64,000 bases of DNA from Karalla daura (Eukaryota; Chordata; Actinopteri; Chaetodontiformes; Leiognathidae), in contig CM055191.1 of NCBI GenBank assembly GCA_029224185.1, positions 19,667,760 through 19,731,759 on the forward strand, given 5' to 3'. Position numbers and translations under genes: made by a program. Positions within the stretch are counted from its first letter, which is position 1; each line of letters opens with the position of its first letter. Under the pieces are notes generated by a model. The model saw only the letters and a program-made list of their open reading frames with translations. It made no database searches and had not been told where the DNA came from. Positions 28,057 through 39,054 of the stretch are shown here, in pieces.

Positions 28057-29369
28057 CTAACGGCTGTCTAATTACTACAAAAGACATGTCATAGCAGTGA
28101 CTCACCATACATTTACTAGTATGCTAATTTTCACTGGCGTGAAGGATGATGCGATACACACGATATATCTATGCCCTCTCTACTGACACACACACACACA
28201 CACACACACACGCTAACATTCGCACACAAGCCCTGACACTGTCAGTGTACATATGCACTTACCAAGATTAAGCATGGCAAATGGTGCCAAAACAATGGCG
28301 GTATGCAGTAACTGATGCTGTTTAAAAATTCAAAGGCCTCTATTGAACAGACAATGTGGCACACATATCACTGGGCCACAGATCCCTGCAGCCCACTGCT
28401 CTGGCCGCTAGCTGCTTTCACACACATGCACAGTTACCCCCCCCACACACACACAAACCCCACCCCACCCCAGTAACACATCCAGACCTCAGCACAGACA
28501 CATGGATGGGTGTCTGTAAAGCCTGAAGCACATTTCACCTGTGTTCTGTCTTGAAATGTTCTGTAGCTACGCAGAGGTGCACGCAAACATCCAGTAACAA
28601 TAACTGCAGACAGAGACACATAGGCACCTCTCTCTCCTCTCATGCACACACACACACACACACACAAACACGCAGTCACTTGTCGAGTGGCTAATATCTT
28701 CCCAAGGTCAAACCTGACAAGGAATTCCAATGAGATTAAGTGTCATCAGTGCGACTTTAGCCCCTTTCTGCTCATTGTTCTTGGAAATGGCATTAGAGCC
28801 ACAGATGACCACAGCCTCACTGCAGTAAAAGCTCTTCCTTTCCTGTGTGGGCCGTGTTGATATGTGAGATATTTGATACAGCATGTCCAATTCAGACATC
28901 CAAATATAATAATGCCCACTCATGTATCTTTAACCCAGGACGGTTAGGACAATATGTGAGTGACTACGAGTGTTGGGGTTTTATTAAATATCAAATATCA
29001 GCCAGCAGACCCACTCACATCTGAATGTGGCAGAAATGTGTTTGATTTTTTTTCAGTTTTTTAAACTCTTACACCAGCTGTGACTCCATTCATCACTCAT
29101 AAAGTTTTGCTGCTGTCAGTTTTTTCTTGTCAGTTTCTTTTGATAACAAGTAATTTTTGAGCTGCCATCACTGAGACAACATTTGAAATTCACTCAGCAG
29201 GGCCCACGCCACGATTTTTCTCTCACACTGTGTACAGCGAATATGCCTCTTTTTCTAAGTCTGTTGGGGAGTTTTTTTTTTATCTAATATTGGCAGATCT
29301 CTACATATTTCTCTCTGTGCAAGGCGGTGTTTGAGTTTGGCAGATAATGGAGGGTGTTTTGTTTGTAGA
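26791..29369. other. Non-coding 5' flank with CA/GA repeats
   Basis: Repeats present are GA (27219-27239), CA (28011-28054, 28186-28212, 28645-28666) and a C-rich patch at 28437-28472. No gene is supported. Confidence 0.5.
28011..28054. repeat. CA microsatellite
   Basis: A perfect AC tract of 22 units; a second, shorter tract follows at 28186-28212. Confidence 0.96.
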
Positions 29370-29660
29370 CTCTTCGAGTGAAGCACCAGCCTTGTCAGTA
29401 TGTCAGCCAGCATTTGGTGCGCTGCCTTTCACACTGGATTTGACACATAGTCCTTTGGTGGCAGCAATGAGCATTTTGTCATCTCCTCTCGAGTGCCAAC
29501 TCGATGTCCAATTACACTGTGGCTAGTAATTTAATTACAGTAGCAGAAGAAATTGGTTGATTCAATTCATTTCAATTAGGCCTGCTTGAACCAGTCAGAT
29601 CAAATTTTACTCATCTCAGGTGCGAGCTGCCTGTCACATTTTATTCCGCTGGCCTCAGTG
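29370..29660. promoter_or_regulatory. Enhancer-like non-coding stretch H
   Basis: Complex sequence with a tight homeodomain cluster: TCCAATTACAC, then AGTAATTTAATTACAG (palindromic paired ATTA cores), GGTTGATTCAATTC and TTTCAATTAGG, all within 75 bp. The flanks contain no repeats. A candidate sall3 enhancer about 5 kb upstream of the gene; inferred. Confidence 0.36.
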
Positions 29661-30639
29661 ATGGAGAGGAAGCAGGTTGGGATGTCATAAATGTGAATAT
29701 ATGTTTGAATTCTCTGATATTTAAAGCCAAAAAACAGAGTTCACACATCCTTTTCTTTCACTCTGAGATAAATGTGAGAGTAAAACACGCAGGATCACAG
29801 CCAGATGCCACTTAGTAGAGTGGCAGCGACAATAGTCATTACTTATGCATTATGTCCACAATTATGTATCAGATTGTGTGCTCGTGTGTTCATGTGTTTC
29901 ACATATCCAGCTAATGGTTGTGTGGTGCAGCGCTAAGCTAGAAAACATGCTATGACAGAAAAGAAAAAAAAATCTGATAACATGTCAGACATGCAGCTGC
30001 TATGCTTTCTCTCAGTGTCTGTTAATAAGCTGCAGACTTCAAGTGGCTCCTTCCTGAATAGTTAAACCAACACTTGACAGGAAAAAGAAAGAAAAAAAAC
30101 TTTAGAATAAGACACAGTACTGAGGATTAAGCCATGCTATCATAAATCTGTACAGGCACAGCTCTGGTGACACTATTTTAGCAATTATATGCTGCAGAAT
30201 AATAATAATAAAGAATCAGAAGAATATTATAGCCAAATAATTCAAATCAACGGGACTGAACTAACACTTCCGAATGAACGCTTACAGTGCTACCATAAAA
30301 TCAAGAACATGCCATGCCAGTGTTTATCACACTCAGTATACTGTGCAGGTCATATAATAGATTTATTGTTACAGTCCATCTTCACTAAAACATTTATAAT
30401 GATAAGATAATGATGGCAGGGAATGTGTGATTAATTCAACTAGAATTCCAGAGAGACTTATAAATCATAATTCATAAAAAGCATAAACAATTATCAAAGG
30501 TCATAGAGACACCGTTCTGAGAGTCAAAACAGTCCCATTAACTCATAATGAGGTGTCACTTATTTTTGAGTTAGAGTCCAGCAGCAATGTTTCAGCAATG
30601 TGCTGCACACAGGAGTGTGTGTGAGAGAGCGTGATATTA
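29661..30639. other. Non-coding 5' flank
   Basis: AT-rich, no supported gene and no marked repeat beyond an AAT triplet run (30200-30211). Confidence 0.5.
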
Positions 30640-31130
30640 TGATCAGCCAATAGTGACAAAAAAAGTTACATCTGGCCTCTGATTGGTGCAGGTAGCACCC
30701 TGAGCTGTATGCCATAGGCTGCCATAGGCTGCTACTGTAGTCCGCGGTGCGCGCACAAACGCGTCCTGGCACCAGTTGCGGCGGCGCAAAATCGTGTGAT
30801 TGGACACTGACGCAGAGATGGAGACAGAGCTACGGACACGACGCGGGCCGCGCAAACATCCCGCTGCTCTCCCACGCACACAGACAGACAAACAGACAGA
30901 CAGACACACTCACTCATATTCGTGCGTTTACCTCCAGGCGCGTCCACGCAGGCTGTGGGGAGCAGGGTGCTGGGTGCAGGGTGCTGGGTGAGGAAGAGGA
31001 GCAGAGGAGGAGTTGCAGATACAGATACAGAGAGGGCCGATGCAGGAATAGTAGCCGTTTTATTCTTACCTTGCGACACACATCCAGAAGGGGGTGAAAT
31101 GGGTAAAAATGGTTGTTTGGGTGATTGCAC
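30640..31130. promoter_or_regulatory. CpG-rich candidate second promoter
   Basis: A CpG-dense stretch (CCGCGGTGCGCGC near 30740, GACGCGGGCCGCGC near 30840) lies 3.5-4 kb upstream of the sall3 ATG in AT-rich surroundings. One CCAAT (30647-30651) and two inverted CCAAT boxes (ATTGG at 30682-30686 and 30799-30803) lie within 160 bp. Open frames here are low-complexity and not called. It could be an alternative sall3 first exon or promoter, or a divergent non-coding transcript start; the sequence does not decide. Confidence 0.4.
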
Positions 31131-31313
31131 GTTTCTTCTCTCCCTTCCTCCCTCCCTCCCTCCTCCTCCTCCTCCTCCTCCACCACCACCACCTATCCTC
31201 CTCCCCCTCTCTCCCCCTCACCTCCTCTCTCTCTCTGTCCCTCTCTCTCTCTGTCTCTCACCCCTCTCTCTCTGTCGGTGAATCGGCAGAGAACACCCCC
31301 CCCCCCCCCCCCC
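31131..31313 (+). repeat. Pyrimidine tract ending in an 18-C run
   Basis: About 180 bp of almost pure C/T on the plus strand. It includes a CTC/TCC triplet array (31143-31180), CACCAC triplets, CT runs, and an uninterrupted run of 18 C (31296-31313). Mirror-like purine/pyrimidine tracts of this type can form triplex or i-motif structures. Frames across it translate as poly-Pro/Leu/Ser and are not genes. Confidence 0.8.
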
Positions 31314-32234
31314 TCCATCACTAACGGCCGCTATGGGGCTCCAGCTATGCAGCAGGAGGAACAGCCCCGTCCTTTAAGGTTAAAAGACACCTCTGAGGCA
31401 CATCCGGTGTCAACTGTGTCATAAAACAAAAGGTGTGTTTTTTTCCTGCTGCAGTCAAAATTAAAGAGCTCTTTATTTGGTGTTTTTCGGGAGAGGTTTT
31501 TAATGGCTCCACAGGGGGTTTGGACCTGTGTCTCCCTACAATCAGGGACACAATCCCTACAGTTTGCTCATATGTGCTGTCTATGTATGTCTAAAAAACG
31601 AGTTTGATGCAGAACACCTCTCATGTTAACTGCCATGAGATGTAGCATGTCATATCAAACTGGACTGAATTATGGAATATTATTAGATTTGGGAAGACTA
31701 CAGACTTCCTACAATCTGTGAGAAAACAACCCTAACCCTATCAATCAAAAAAAACCCCACACCTTATTAATTACTTTGCCACAAATCCAGGCTGTTTGGC
31801 AATCCTGATCACACTGGATCTTCCTCCCCTCAATCCCTGGGTGTGCGTGTGCGCGTGTTCCTGTGTGTGTAGCCTACACCGGATTAAATGGCACGTCGTC
31901 TTAAATGGCACCTTGCCTCGTTTCCCCTCTCCTTTCATCATCAGCAAAATAAAGATTAGGCCTACAGAGGAGATTGTGCGGGCTCGCCTTCAGAGGATCT
32001 TCATTCCTGCGCCTTTGTGATGATATTGATGATGATGATGGCCAAGTGGACAGTTTGATTTTTGTGTGGCGAGCTAGTTATAAAGAATCAATATTATATC
32101 AAGGGGGTAACTTCGGTGATAAAGGACTTCAGCCACTCTGGCTATTCATCATAAGTCTGTAGCAAGCAGATAGGTCAAAAGAAATTATATTGCTCTAAAG
32201 AGTGTGTCTCCTTATCTCTGTGCAGCAGGGGAGT
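31314..32234. other. Non-coding sequence upstream of sall3
   Basis: No gene is supported. AACCCTAACCCTATC near 31730 is two telomere-like hexamers only. A GAT triplet run lies near 32020-32040. Confidence 0.5.
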
Positions 32235-32365
32235 GCAGGACACGCCGATCGATACAGTAGCTGCCGTATACTGCTTGCAATTATCAATAGCTGATTTTGT
32301 CTTCCCGGGGCTGCATCTATTAATAGCAGATAATAACAGCCTTTTGGACATAACTTGTGCAGGGA
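32235..32365. promoter_or_regulatory. Enhancer-like non-coding stretch I
   Basis: Repeat-free sequence with GCAATTATCAATAGCTG, CATCTATTAATAGCAG and ATAATAACAGCC, 2.3 kb before the sall3 ATG. A possible proximal regulatory element by texture. Confidence 0.28.
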
Positions 32366-32458
32366 TGATGGAAGGTGGAGAGGAGGAGAGAGGGGGACAG
32401 AAGAAGAAAGTTTGCTCACAGGACGACCTTGTTGTCAACAGATTTGTCTCACATATGA

Positions 32459-32503
32459 AGGGGGACACAGGGGAATAGGGAGGGGGAGGGGAGGGGGATG
32501 GGG
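32459..32503 (+). repeat. G-run cluster upstream of the sall3 promoter
   Basis: Seven G runs of three to five bases lie within 45 bp (G5, G4, G3, G5, G4, G5, G4 with short A-rich loops) on the coding strand, about 2.1 kb before the sall3 ATG. The run is quadruplex-capable by pattern. Confidence 0.7.
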
Positions 32504-33199
32504 ACTCGGAAAAAGGATCAGATAAAGTGAAACGGATTTTAATTTGTTTGAAAGAAAATCACGTTGTGCGCCTTAACAAACATGGTCCTCTATGAAAGCG
32601 TGTGTTTTTTTATGCGGAACGCACATTTCTTATGTTAAAGTTAGCGAATAAAATAGAATAGAATAACCCAGTTGATCATAAATCATGTGTATCAATAAAA
32701 CAAATGATGCAGGTTCCTCTCCTCTTACTTACATGCCAGCCTGCTTCTTAATCCCCTCAATCCCCTCCCCATTAATGTGACCCCATGCATCCGCACATTT
32801 TAATGCAAATGAAAAAAAAACATCGCAGAGTAAAGGGTTAACATGTTTGTTCAGGGGCGCAAAACATTCACTCTCCCGTCACCTCGGTCATTTTCGGCGA
32901 AAAACGAACAGAAATTTGTTCATATGACACTGAAAACAGGCCTTGAAAACAATAACAATACAGTAGATCACAAGCTGTCACACTGCGCGTCCACTGTGAG
33001 TAAAATGAGCATAAAGTGGGAATAAAGCGAGAATACAGGTGTAAAGTGGCGATAAAGATAGCGCTTCCCATAAAAGCCAAAAGTGAAATAATCTGTGAGG
33101 CTGATATGACAGCTGGGAGCTGTGGCTATGATCTGATGGGAGGTCAGGTCTGGGTGTTGACGCTGGAGCCGGGGAGCATCCACTGCTCGGTAACATGGT
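32504..33199. other. Non-coding sequence upstream of the sall3 promoter
   Basis: AT-rich, no supported gene. Near 33000-33065 an imperfect repeated word (AAAGTGG/AAAGCGAG/AAAGTGGCGATAAAG) is present. Nothing else is recognised. Confidence 0.45.
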
Positions 33200-34603
33200 G
33201 GTACATCCTAGTGGCTGCTGAGAGCAATGGGCTGAACCTCAGCTCGGGGGTTAACTCGCTCTCACACATACACAGCCACACACACACACCGACCGACGCA
33301 CCGGCAGAGCCAGCGGGAGCCGCAGGACGCCTCCACAGCCTCCATGTGAGCCCGAAAACCCGACCCAGAGGGACACACTCGCAGCCTGCAGCGCTCCGAG
33401 AGACTTTGGCACCAAGAATATAAAAAAGCCACTTTTTTTTTCTTTTATTTTCTTTTTTGTGGGGGGCGAGCGCAGCGACGCGGAGGCGCAACTGGGAGCT
33501 GAAACACGGCGAGAGGAGGAGGAAGAAGAAGAAGAGGAGGAGGAGGTGGGGGAAAGGAACTTCATCGCGATCGCAAACAGTGAAACGAGTTGTCTTGTTC
33601 GGGACAGATGAGTTTTGCGTTGTTGTAGCACAAGAAGAGGGAGAAGAGGAGGAGCGCGCACTCGGAAGATGCGCGCTGAAGTTTGGAGAGCGAACATTTG
33701 AAAAGCGGACGAAACAAGCCAAGAAAGCGCTCTCGGTTTATTGCCACCGTCCAGAACTTTACTTAAACCGGGTCCAGCTTTCCTGCCCTCGCCAGAAAAG
33801 ACTTAAATCACCCAGAAACTTTACGCATCGGGGTGACTGTAAACACCGACTCAGAAGGAGGTGTGTGTTCACCCTCGGCTCTCTGTCTCTCTCTCGCTCC
33901 CTCTCACTCGCATAAAAAAGTTAGAGAAAGTGCGAGCAGCTCTCCTCATACAGGACTTTTTACGAGGAAGAGGCGCTGGAAGGAAGAGGTCAGTGGGATG
34001 AAGATGAGAGATACTTGGAGGAGAGACGTGGAGACTCGACACTTGTGAGAGGAAAGGGGGGAAGAATAAAAAAACGACCACCCCTCCCTCCTCCCTCCCT
34101 CTTTGCCTGCCTGCCTGCCTCCCTCCCTCCGTCCTCACCCCTCCCCAGGAGAGCCGGGCACAACAAGAGATTTGCTGTGTTGTGTAGTGTTGTGTTGTGC
34201 TGTGCCGTGCTGGGGGGAGGCTGGAGAGTAAAGAGAAAAGAGAGGATAAAGTCTGGGAGTGAAGCGGCTAATTGCTCAGTCCGTCCCTCATTACCATATC
34301 CAATGCGCGTCCGCTGGACTCCAGCCAATCCTCCGCACCTCCGCACGCTGCCATTCATCGCGACGCGTTATTCACCATCATAATTATTATAGCGACATGC
34401 GCAATCCGACGCGCAGCAGCGGCAGCGGCTAATTTCACTCTTTTTTTTCTTCTTCCCGAGCACCGGCAGAACTTTTTTTTTTTTTTTGAGCCGTGTTGAT
34501 TCATTCGCTCTTCGCTGATGTATCTGCAAAACGCAGACACATCAGCCCGGAACGCAACAACAACAGCAGCAGCAGCATCGCTTCCCGCAGCAGCAGCAGC
34601 AGC
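33200..34603 (+). promoter_or_regulatory. sall3: sall3 promoter region and 5' UTR
   Basis: This is a GC- and CpG-rich block in an otherwise AT-rich flank. It contains purine-rich stretches (GAGGAGGAAGAAG near 33515), CT tracts (33881-33905, 34080-34145), a degenerate pentamer array (34176-34212) and a T run at 34474-34488. Two CCAAT boxes lie at 34300-34304 and 34325-34329, with an AT-rich TATTATAG around 34386. That spacing would fit a start near 34410-34430, but a more upstream start is equally possible. CAG/AGC triplets lie immediately before the ATG. Open frames across 33144-33915 on both strands are low-complexity and I do not call them genes. Confidence 0.6.
34514..34546 (+). promoter_or_regulatory. 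Hairpin in the sall3 5' UTR
   Basis: GCTGATGTATCTGC and GCAGACACATCAGC form a 14-bp stem with one A/C mismatch around an AAAAC loop. It lies 57 nt upstream of the sall3 ATG and buries the upstream ATG in its 5' arm. If transcribed, it could modulate scanning. The structure is directly visible; the function is inferred. Confidence 0.45.
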
Positions 34604-34673
34604 ATGTCCCGACGCAAGCAAGCCAAGCCGCAGCACCTCCGGGCGGAGCAGGAGCAGCAGGACCCCGCACTGA
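34518..34673 (+). promoter_or_regulatory. Upstream ORF overlapping the sall3 start
   Basis: An ATG at 34518 opens a 51-codon frame that passes through the AGC/CAG run as poly-alanine and stops at TGA 34671-34673. It is out of frame with sall3 and overlaps its first 70 bases. Its start context is weak (C at -3, T at +4) compared with A at -3 for the sall3 ATG, so leaky scanning would be expected. It matters only if transcription starts upstream of 34518. Confidence 0.45.
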
Positions 34674-34694
34674 CCGGGGTGGTCTCCGAGCACG
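34604..34694 (+). CDS. sall3: sall3 coding exon 1 (NuRD-recruiting N terminus)
   Basis: This exon encodes residues 1-30 and the first base of codon 31. The protein begins with MSRRKQAKPQHL, the invariant N-terminal motif of vertebrate SALL proteins, which in SALL1 and SALL4 binds the RBBP4/7 subunits of the NuRD co-repressor. The start is fixed by this motif and has an A at -3, a favourable Kozak base. A consensus donor (GTGAGT at 34695) ends the exon in phase 1 and joins in frame to the acceptor at 43193-43194, giving the junction SEH-A-QGDVLDDADSG. A run of AGC/CAG triplets lies directly upstream of the ATG. Short first exons of this kind are normal in SALL genes. Confidence is high because motif, donor and phase all agree. 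Confidence 0.95.
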
Positions 34695-34756
34695 GTGAGT
34701 CTTACGCAAACACACAGAAAGAGAGAGAAAGATGAAGAGAGAGGGAGAGGGGGGGT

Positions 34757-34797
34757 CCTGGATCCTAGATCCTGGACCCTGGACCCTGGTCCTGGTC
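34757..34797 (+). repeat. Degenerate CCTGGAY heptamer array
   Basis: Six tandem, partly degenerate units (CCTGGAT, CCTAGAT, CCTGGAC twice, CCTGGT twice) lie about 60 bp into intron 1. It is a short minisatellite-like array with no evident function. Confidence 0.7.
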
Positions 34798-37502
34798 CAC
34801 ACTCACAACTTTTGCTCCGCAGCCCCGCTCCGCTCCGCGCTCAACTTCCAAGAGGGAGCAAACAAACCAAATCCTTTTTTTTGTTTTTAGTATGACAAGT
34901 GATTTTTCCATCGCCTTTTAATTTCTTTGTAATTGAATGTGATAATTGATGATTAATCCACGAGTTGAAAGCGTTGTGCGACCTGTAGTTTCAAGTTTCA
35001 CTCAGTCGTGTGTCCACGTACAACGGGGGAGAAAACATTTAAGTTGAGCGAGAAAACGGGGACCATAAACAGTGGTCTACCTCCCTGGGACGAGAGTGCA
35101 GTATAGTGTGAGCACAAGTGCAGAGTTGAGGCGCTGGTTCACAGGAGACAAGCAGCAGGAAGAAGAGGGGCCGCTGTGTGTTTTATTTCCGAGGCTCCTC
35201 CACATTCATGCATGACTTTTCAGGTGAACACACCTCATTTCCTGCGCGTTTACACCTGCAGCGGCTCTCTCTTTGGCCGGAGGCCTTTTATTTTTTAAAA
35301 GACCCGCTTTCATAGAATTATTTAATTTCTCGCCACCCGTTTTTTTTGACGGAGTTGTTTTTTGAAAAGTGTGAAATCTCACACAGCTGATTTGTCCCGT
35401 CGTCGTGCGCACGCTGGTATCTAAAAAAACAAACAAACAAAAACAAAAAAACCCCAAAAAAACTATGTTTAAAAAATGCGATTTGACTGTTTTTCATTCT
35501 TGTGAAAAAAAATCCATAATCCGCAATAGAGTTTAATCGTTTTATACATTATATTTAGCGTGATTAATTAAAGACAAAATTGCGAAATCTTGTTTTTAAT
35601 TTTAGTCTGCGTCTGTGGCTTCTGTCCCTCTGCGCCTGTTTTTGCAGTAAAATGCAGATTCTGTCTCAGGTCGAAGCCTTGTTTTGTTATGGAAATGTTT
35701 TTTGTTTTGTTTTTGCACCCCCCACCCTCCGCACACACGCACACACACACACAGACACACATAAATTTAGCACACTTGATTTGTTCCCTTTCGCTCACAA
35801 TGTCGTCAGGATCGCCTGTCAGTGCTCGTCCTCGCCACCACCAGTTTGATGCTGAGGACTCCTGGAGTCCTTTGCGCAATAAAAGCGCAAAAGTCACATC
35901 TACAGCCAGGCATAATGCTGCAGGAATTATGGGAATAACATGACAACTGCCAGGGTGTTAACCTGATTTTAGTATCGTTTTTTTTTTATTTACAATTTTT
36001 CTGTCTAGGTTTTAGAATCTTTATTTTTAAATTAACCCAAGAAGAAGAAAATCATATTTAGTCTACAAGGAAGAAAATTAATCGAGTGATTTTTGAACGA
36101 TTTGAATACAGGCACTCTAAATACACACAAATTGCTCTAAGTCACTGCAAAAAAAAAATCACTGCATCCTATGACTTTCTCTCCGAAAAATCTTTTTGAG
36201 TATCGATGAGCCTGGACACTAGGTGCAAATCACTAGTATTATTTATACCTCACTATGGGCTCATGTTGGCCCACACACACAGACACACACACCCTGTCAC
36301 ACACACTCCTTGCAGGGCTTCTTTACAATAGAAACGCGTGATGTAATCTCTGGGGAGCAGCTCTGTGCATGGGGAAATGTTGGTGTGAAGGAAGGAGGAG
36401 GGGGGCTGTAGCAGTGATGACTCTTGGCTCTTTTTGTCCGTTTTGCTCCGTGTGTTTTTGTAATTTCAGGGCAATTCGCACTTTAAAACAAGTAGCGTTT
36501 CTGCTTTAAAGCTGAGATAACCTCCCCCCAGATTCTGCCCCGAGATACCAGACGTCCATCAGGTTGCTCTCCTGTAGGTTCAGGGAATGGAAAGCCGGAG
36601 GTAGTTTTTTTCCTGACGTAAAATTTGCACGCAAGCAGGATTTCTGTGGGAGAATATTTTGGCTTTGTATGACAGAAAAGGAAAAATCCACCCAGAGAGG
36701 AAATTAGTGTAGAATCAGTAACTTTTTTTTGTCTGGATTCTGCTTTAACACACCATCCAGCACACACACACACACACACACACAGATTGTGTTGTGGGTA
36801 AAACACAGCAACTGCACCGTTGTGCCACACAGTGGAAGTGGCCGTGGAATGTTCTTGCCTGTCCAGGCTGGACCACTATACTGTCTTGCTTGTTTTCAGG
36901 ACAGACGTCGCCGTGAAACAATCCCAAGCCTCTGGCAGAGCACAGACAGCCCATACACACTTAAATAAACCTAATAATACCATGTCTCATCCAAAGCTAC
37001 CTTACAGATGAGCTACAAATGTCAGACTGTCAGCGTGATCGCATTGTGCCCGCTGCCGTGGTGCAGCTCGTGACGACACTATTGATCGCCGGCCTTGACA
37101 AACCGTTGCACACAACGTCGACAGGATTCAGGAGTTCTGGTCGTCTGTCGCCGCCTGATTCAGACTTTTAATCCATACGTGTTGCGCTGGTGGCAGAGAG
37201 GAAGTCAAGCGCAGAAAGGAATTGTGCTCAAGGACACACACTCTGTCTCGGCAGCGTTTGAAGAAAATGGCCATCAAACACCTCACCGTGTGTGTTCCCC
37301 GAATTAAAAAATTTGCTGTGACCCTTTTTTTGCGGTGTGAATTGCTCTCGCTGTCATCCACCGCAGCTCAGGGAGGAGCTCTTTAATGAGCTGCATCCTC
37401 AAAAAGGTGAAAAAAAAAAAAACTGAAATCGAGTGCCAACATGCTTGTCTGCCATATCATGTCGCCCCTCAGGCCTTCTCGACACTTGCCCCCTGAGGGC
37501 AT

Positions 37503-37538
37503 GGGGGTGGGGGGATTGAGGGGTGGGGTGGGGGGGGG
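37503..37538 (+). repeat. G-run cluster, G-quadruplex-capable, in intron 1
   Basis: Five runs of four or more G are separated by loops of one to five bases (G5-T-G6-ATTGA-G4-T-G4-T-G9) on the coding strand. This satisfies the usual quadruplex pattern. A TG-rich stretch (37541-37571) follows. Confidence 0.7.
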
Positions 37539-39011
37539 TTATGTGTATGTGCGTGTGTGTGTATGTGTGTTAAGATTGAGAGAGGGAGGGTCTGCTTAGG
37601 AGTGCTTTTATAAAGCTTGCTGACTTAACCTTTGTGCAGCCCCGTCCAGCCAGTTCGTCCCGCTGGATGTGGAGCTCCGTGCACAATTAGAACACGCGTG
37701 GCGGTGACCTTGGCAGCTGGCCTCACTCCTGTCCTGGAAAGTGTCAACAGTGACAGGCTTTTCATCTCGCCCTCGCTTCCTCCGCATCCAGCCTGTCTCA
37801 AGGTGTGCGTGTGTGTGGAATGCGTGAGAGGCAGAGGCGCACCTACTGGTGTTCCTACTTCCCTCTTTAGAGGAATTTCCATTACATTTCCTCAGCTATG
37901 GAGATGTGAAAGATCCTTTTCAACCAAGAACAGGAAATTTTACATTAACCGCCAGTTGTACAAATTCTGTTCCCTGAGGAAAGATGTGTTAGTCAGCAGG
38001 TGGACGGACGGCTCTGATTTTTGATGCCTTATTTGCACATCAGTTTATTTATGTAAGCCACAGCTACTATTGGGCTCAAACTGTGTTTGAGGTTTCATCT
38101 TCATCTCCCTCTTTAACGTGATGTTTGAGGTAGAAATATATGCAGGTGCTCAGAGCAGAAAAATATAATATATTGAGGAAATCCCTGCTGACAGTGACAA
38201 CACGGTGCTCCTGCGGTGGGGCTTTGTTTGGCTTTTGTTTTAATCCCCTCTCACCATTGGGTGCAGGCCCCTGGACCACCCACATAGTTGTGCCAAAGAT
38301 GTCTTCAAGAAGGCACTCAAATATGGCTGTGTCTTAATTACTACTCAGCACTGAAGTGCACGCGCACACATGCACACACACATACACACACACACACGCA
38401 AGTCCTGGTTGAGAGGAAGGACTAGTCAGCAGTAAGTAGGACTATTTGACATCAGACTAAACAGCAGATTTAGGGGGATTTTAGAGAAAGCTAAGAAGCC
38501 TTTATTTGAAGGGACGCGTTTTGTCATCAGTTCTTTTTCTTTAGCAGGCTTTGCCTTTGTTTGTTTTAATGACTCTAGCACACCTTTATTCCTAAATTAG
38601 AGTCGTCACAGTTGAATATGTCTGTGTGTGGTGCGTTTGCTATTTGATAATTAGTATCGACCATTTAATACTTGTACTTGACTGAAGTAAAGATCTGGAA
38701 ATTTTATTTTTGGCCTCCTGAGGATGAGAGACCGTTAGATCCTAAAGCCTCTTCCTTATCTCAGGCTCTCTTGTAAATCCACACCAAGAGGCAGAGGGCC
38801 ATCTTGACGGGTGACACAGGCATCTGGACAGAGTGCCGTCATTGAATACTGTATTGCAAATGCTTACACAAACAAATCGTTAATGTTTTGGCTGCTTCAC
38901 ATCTGCAGGCAATGACAAAGGCCTCTCTGTTAGTGCAGATATGACTGTACCATTCTGCAGCAGGGCTGACCAGGCCGTTGACAACGCACAGACACAGAGG
39001 GGGCGCGCACG

Positions 39012-39015
39012 TACA

Positions 39016-39050
<35 letters not shown>
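39012..39050. repeat. CA microsatellite in intron 1
   Basis: About 39 bp of AC repeat with one CATA interruption. Confidence 0.95.

Positions 39051-39054
<4 letters not shown>

Noticed and set aside
30732..31424. Several overlapping frames up to 132 codons around the CpG-rich region and pyrimidine tract
   Set aside because: Their sequences are poly-Pro/Ser/Leu from simple repeats, and they occur in nearly every frame on both strands.
31728..31745. Telomere-like AACCCTAACCCT
   Set aside because: Only two hexamers; too short to be an interstitial telomere repeat.
33144..33915. Open frames of 148-192 codons on both strands across the sall3 promoter region
   Set aside because: Low-complexity Ser/Arg/Lys/Leu translations of CT- and GA-rich DNA, overlapping on both strands, without domains; better explained as GC-rich promoter and 5' UTR.
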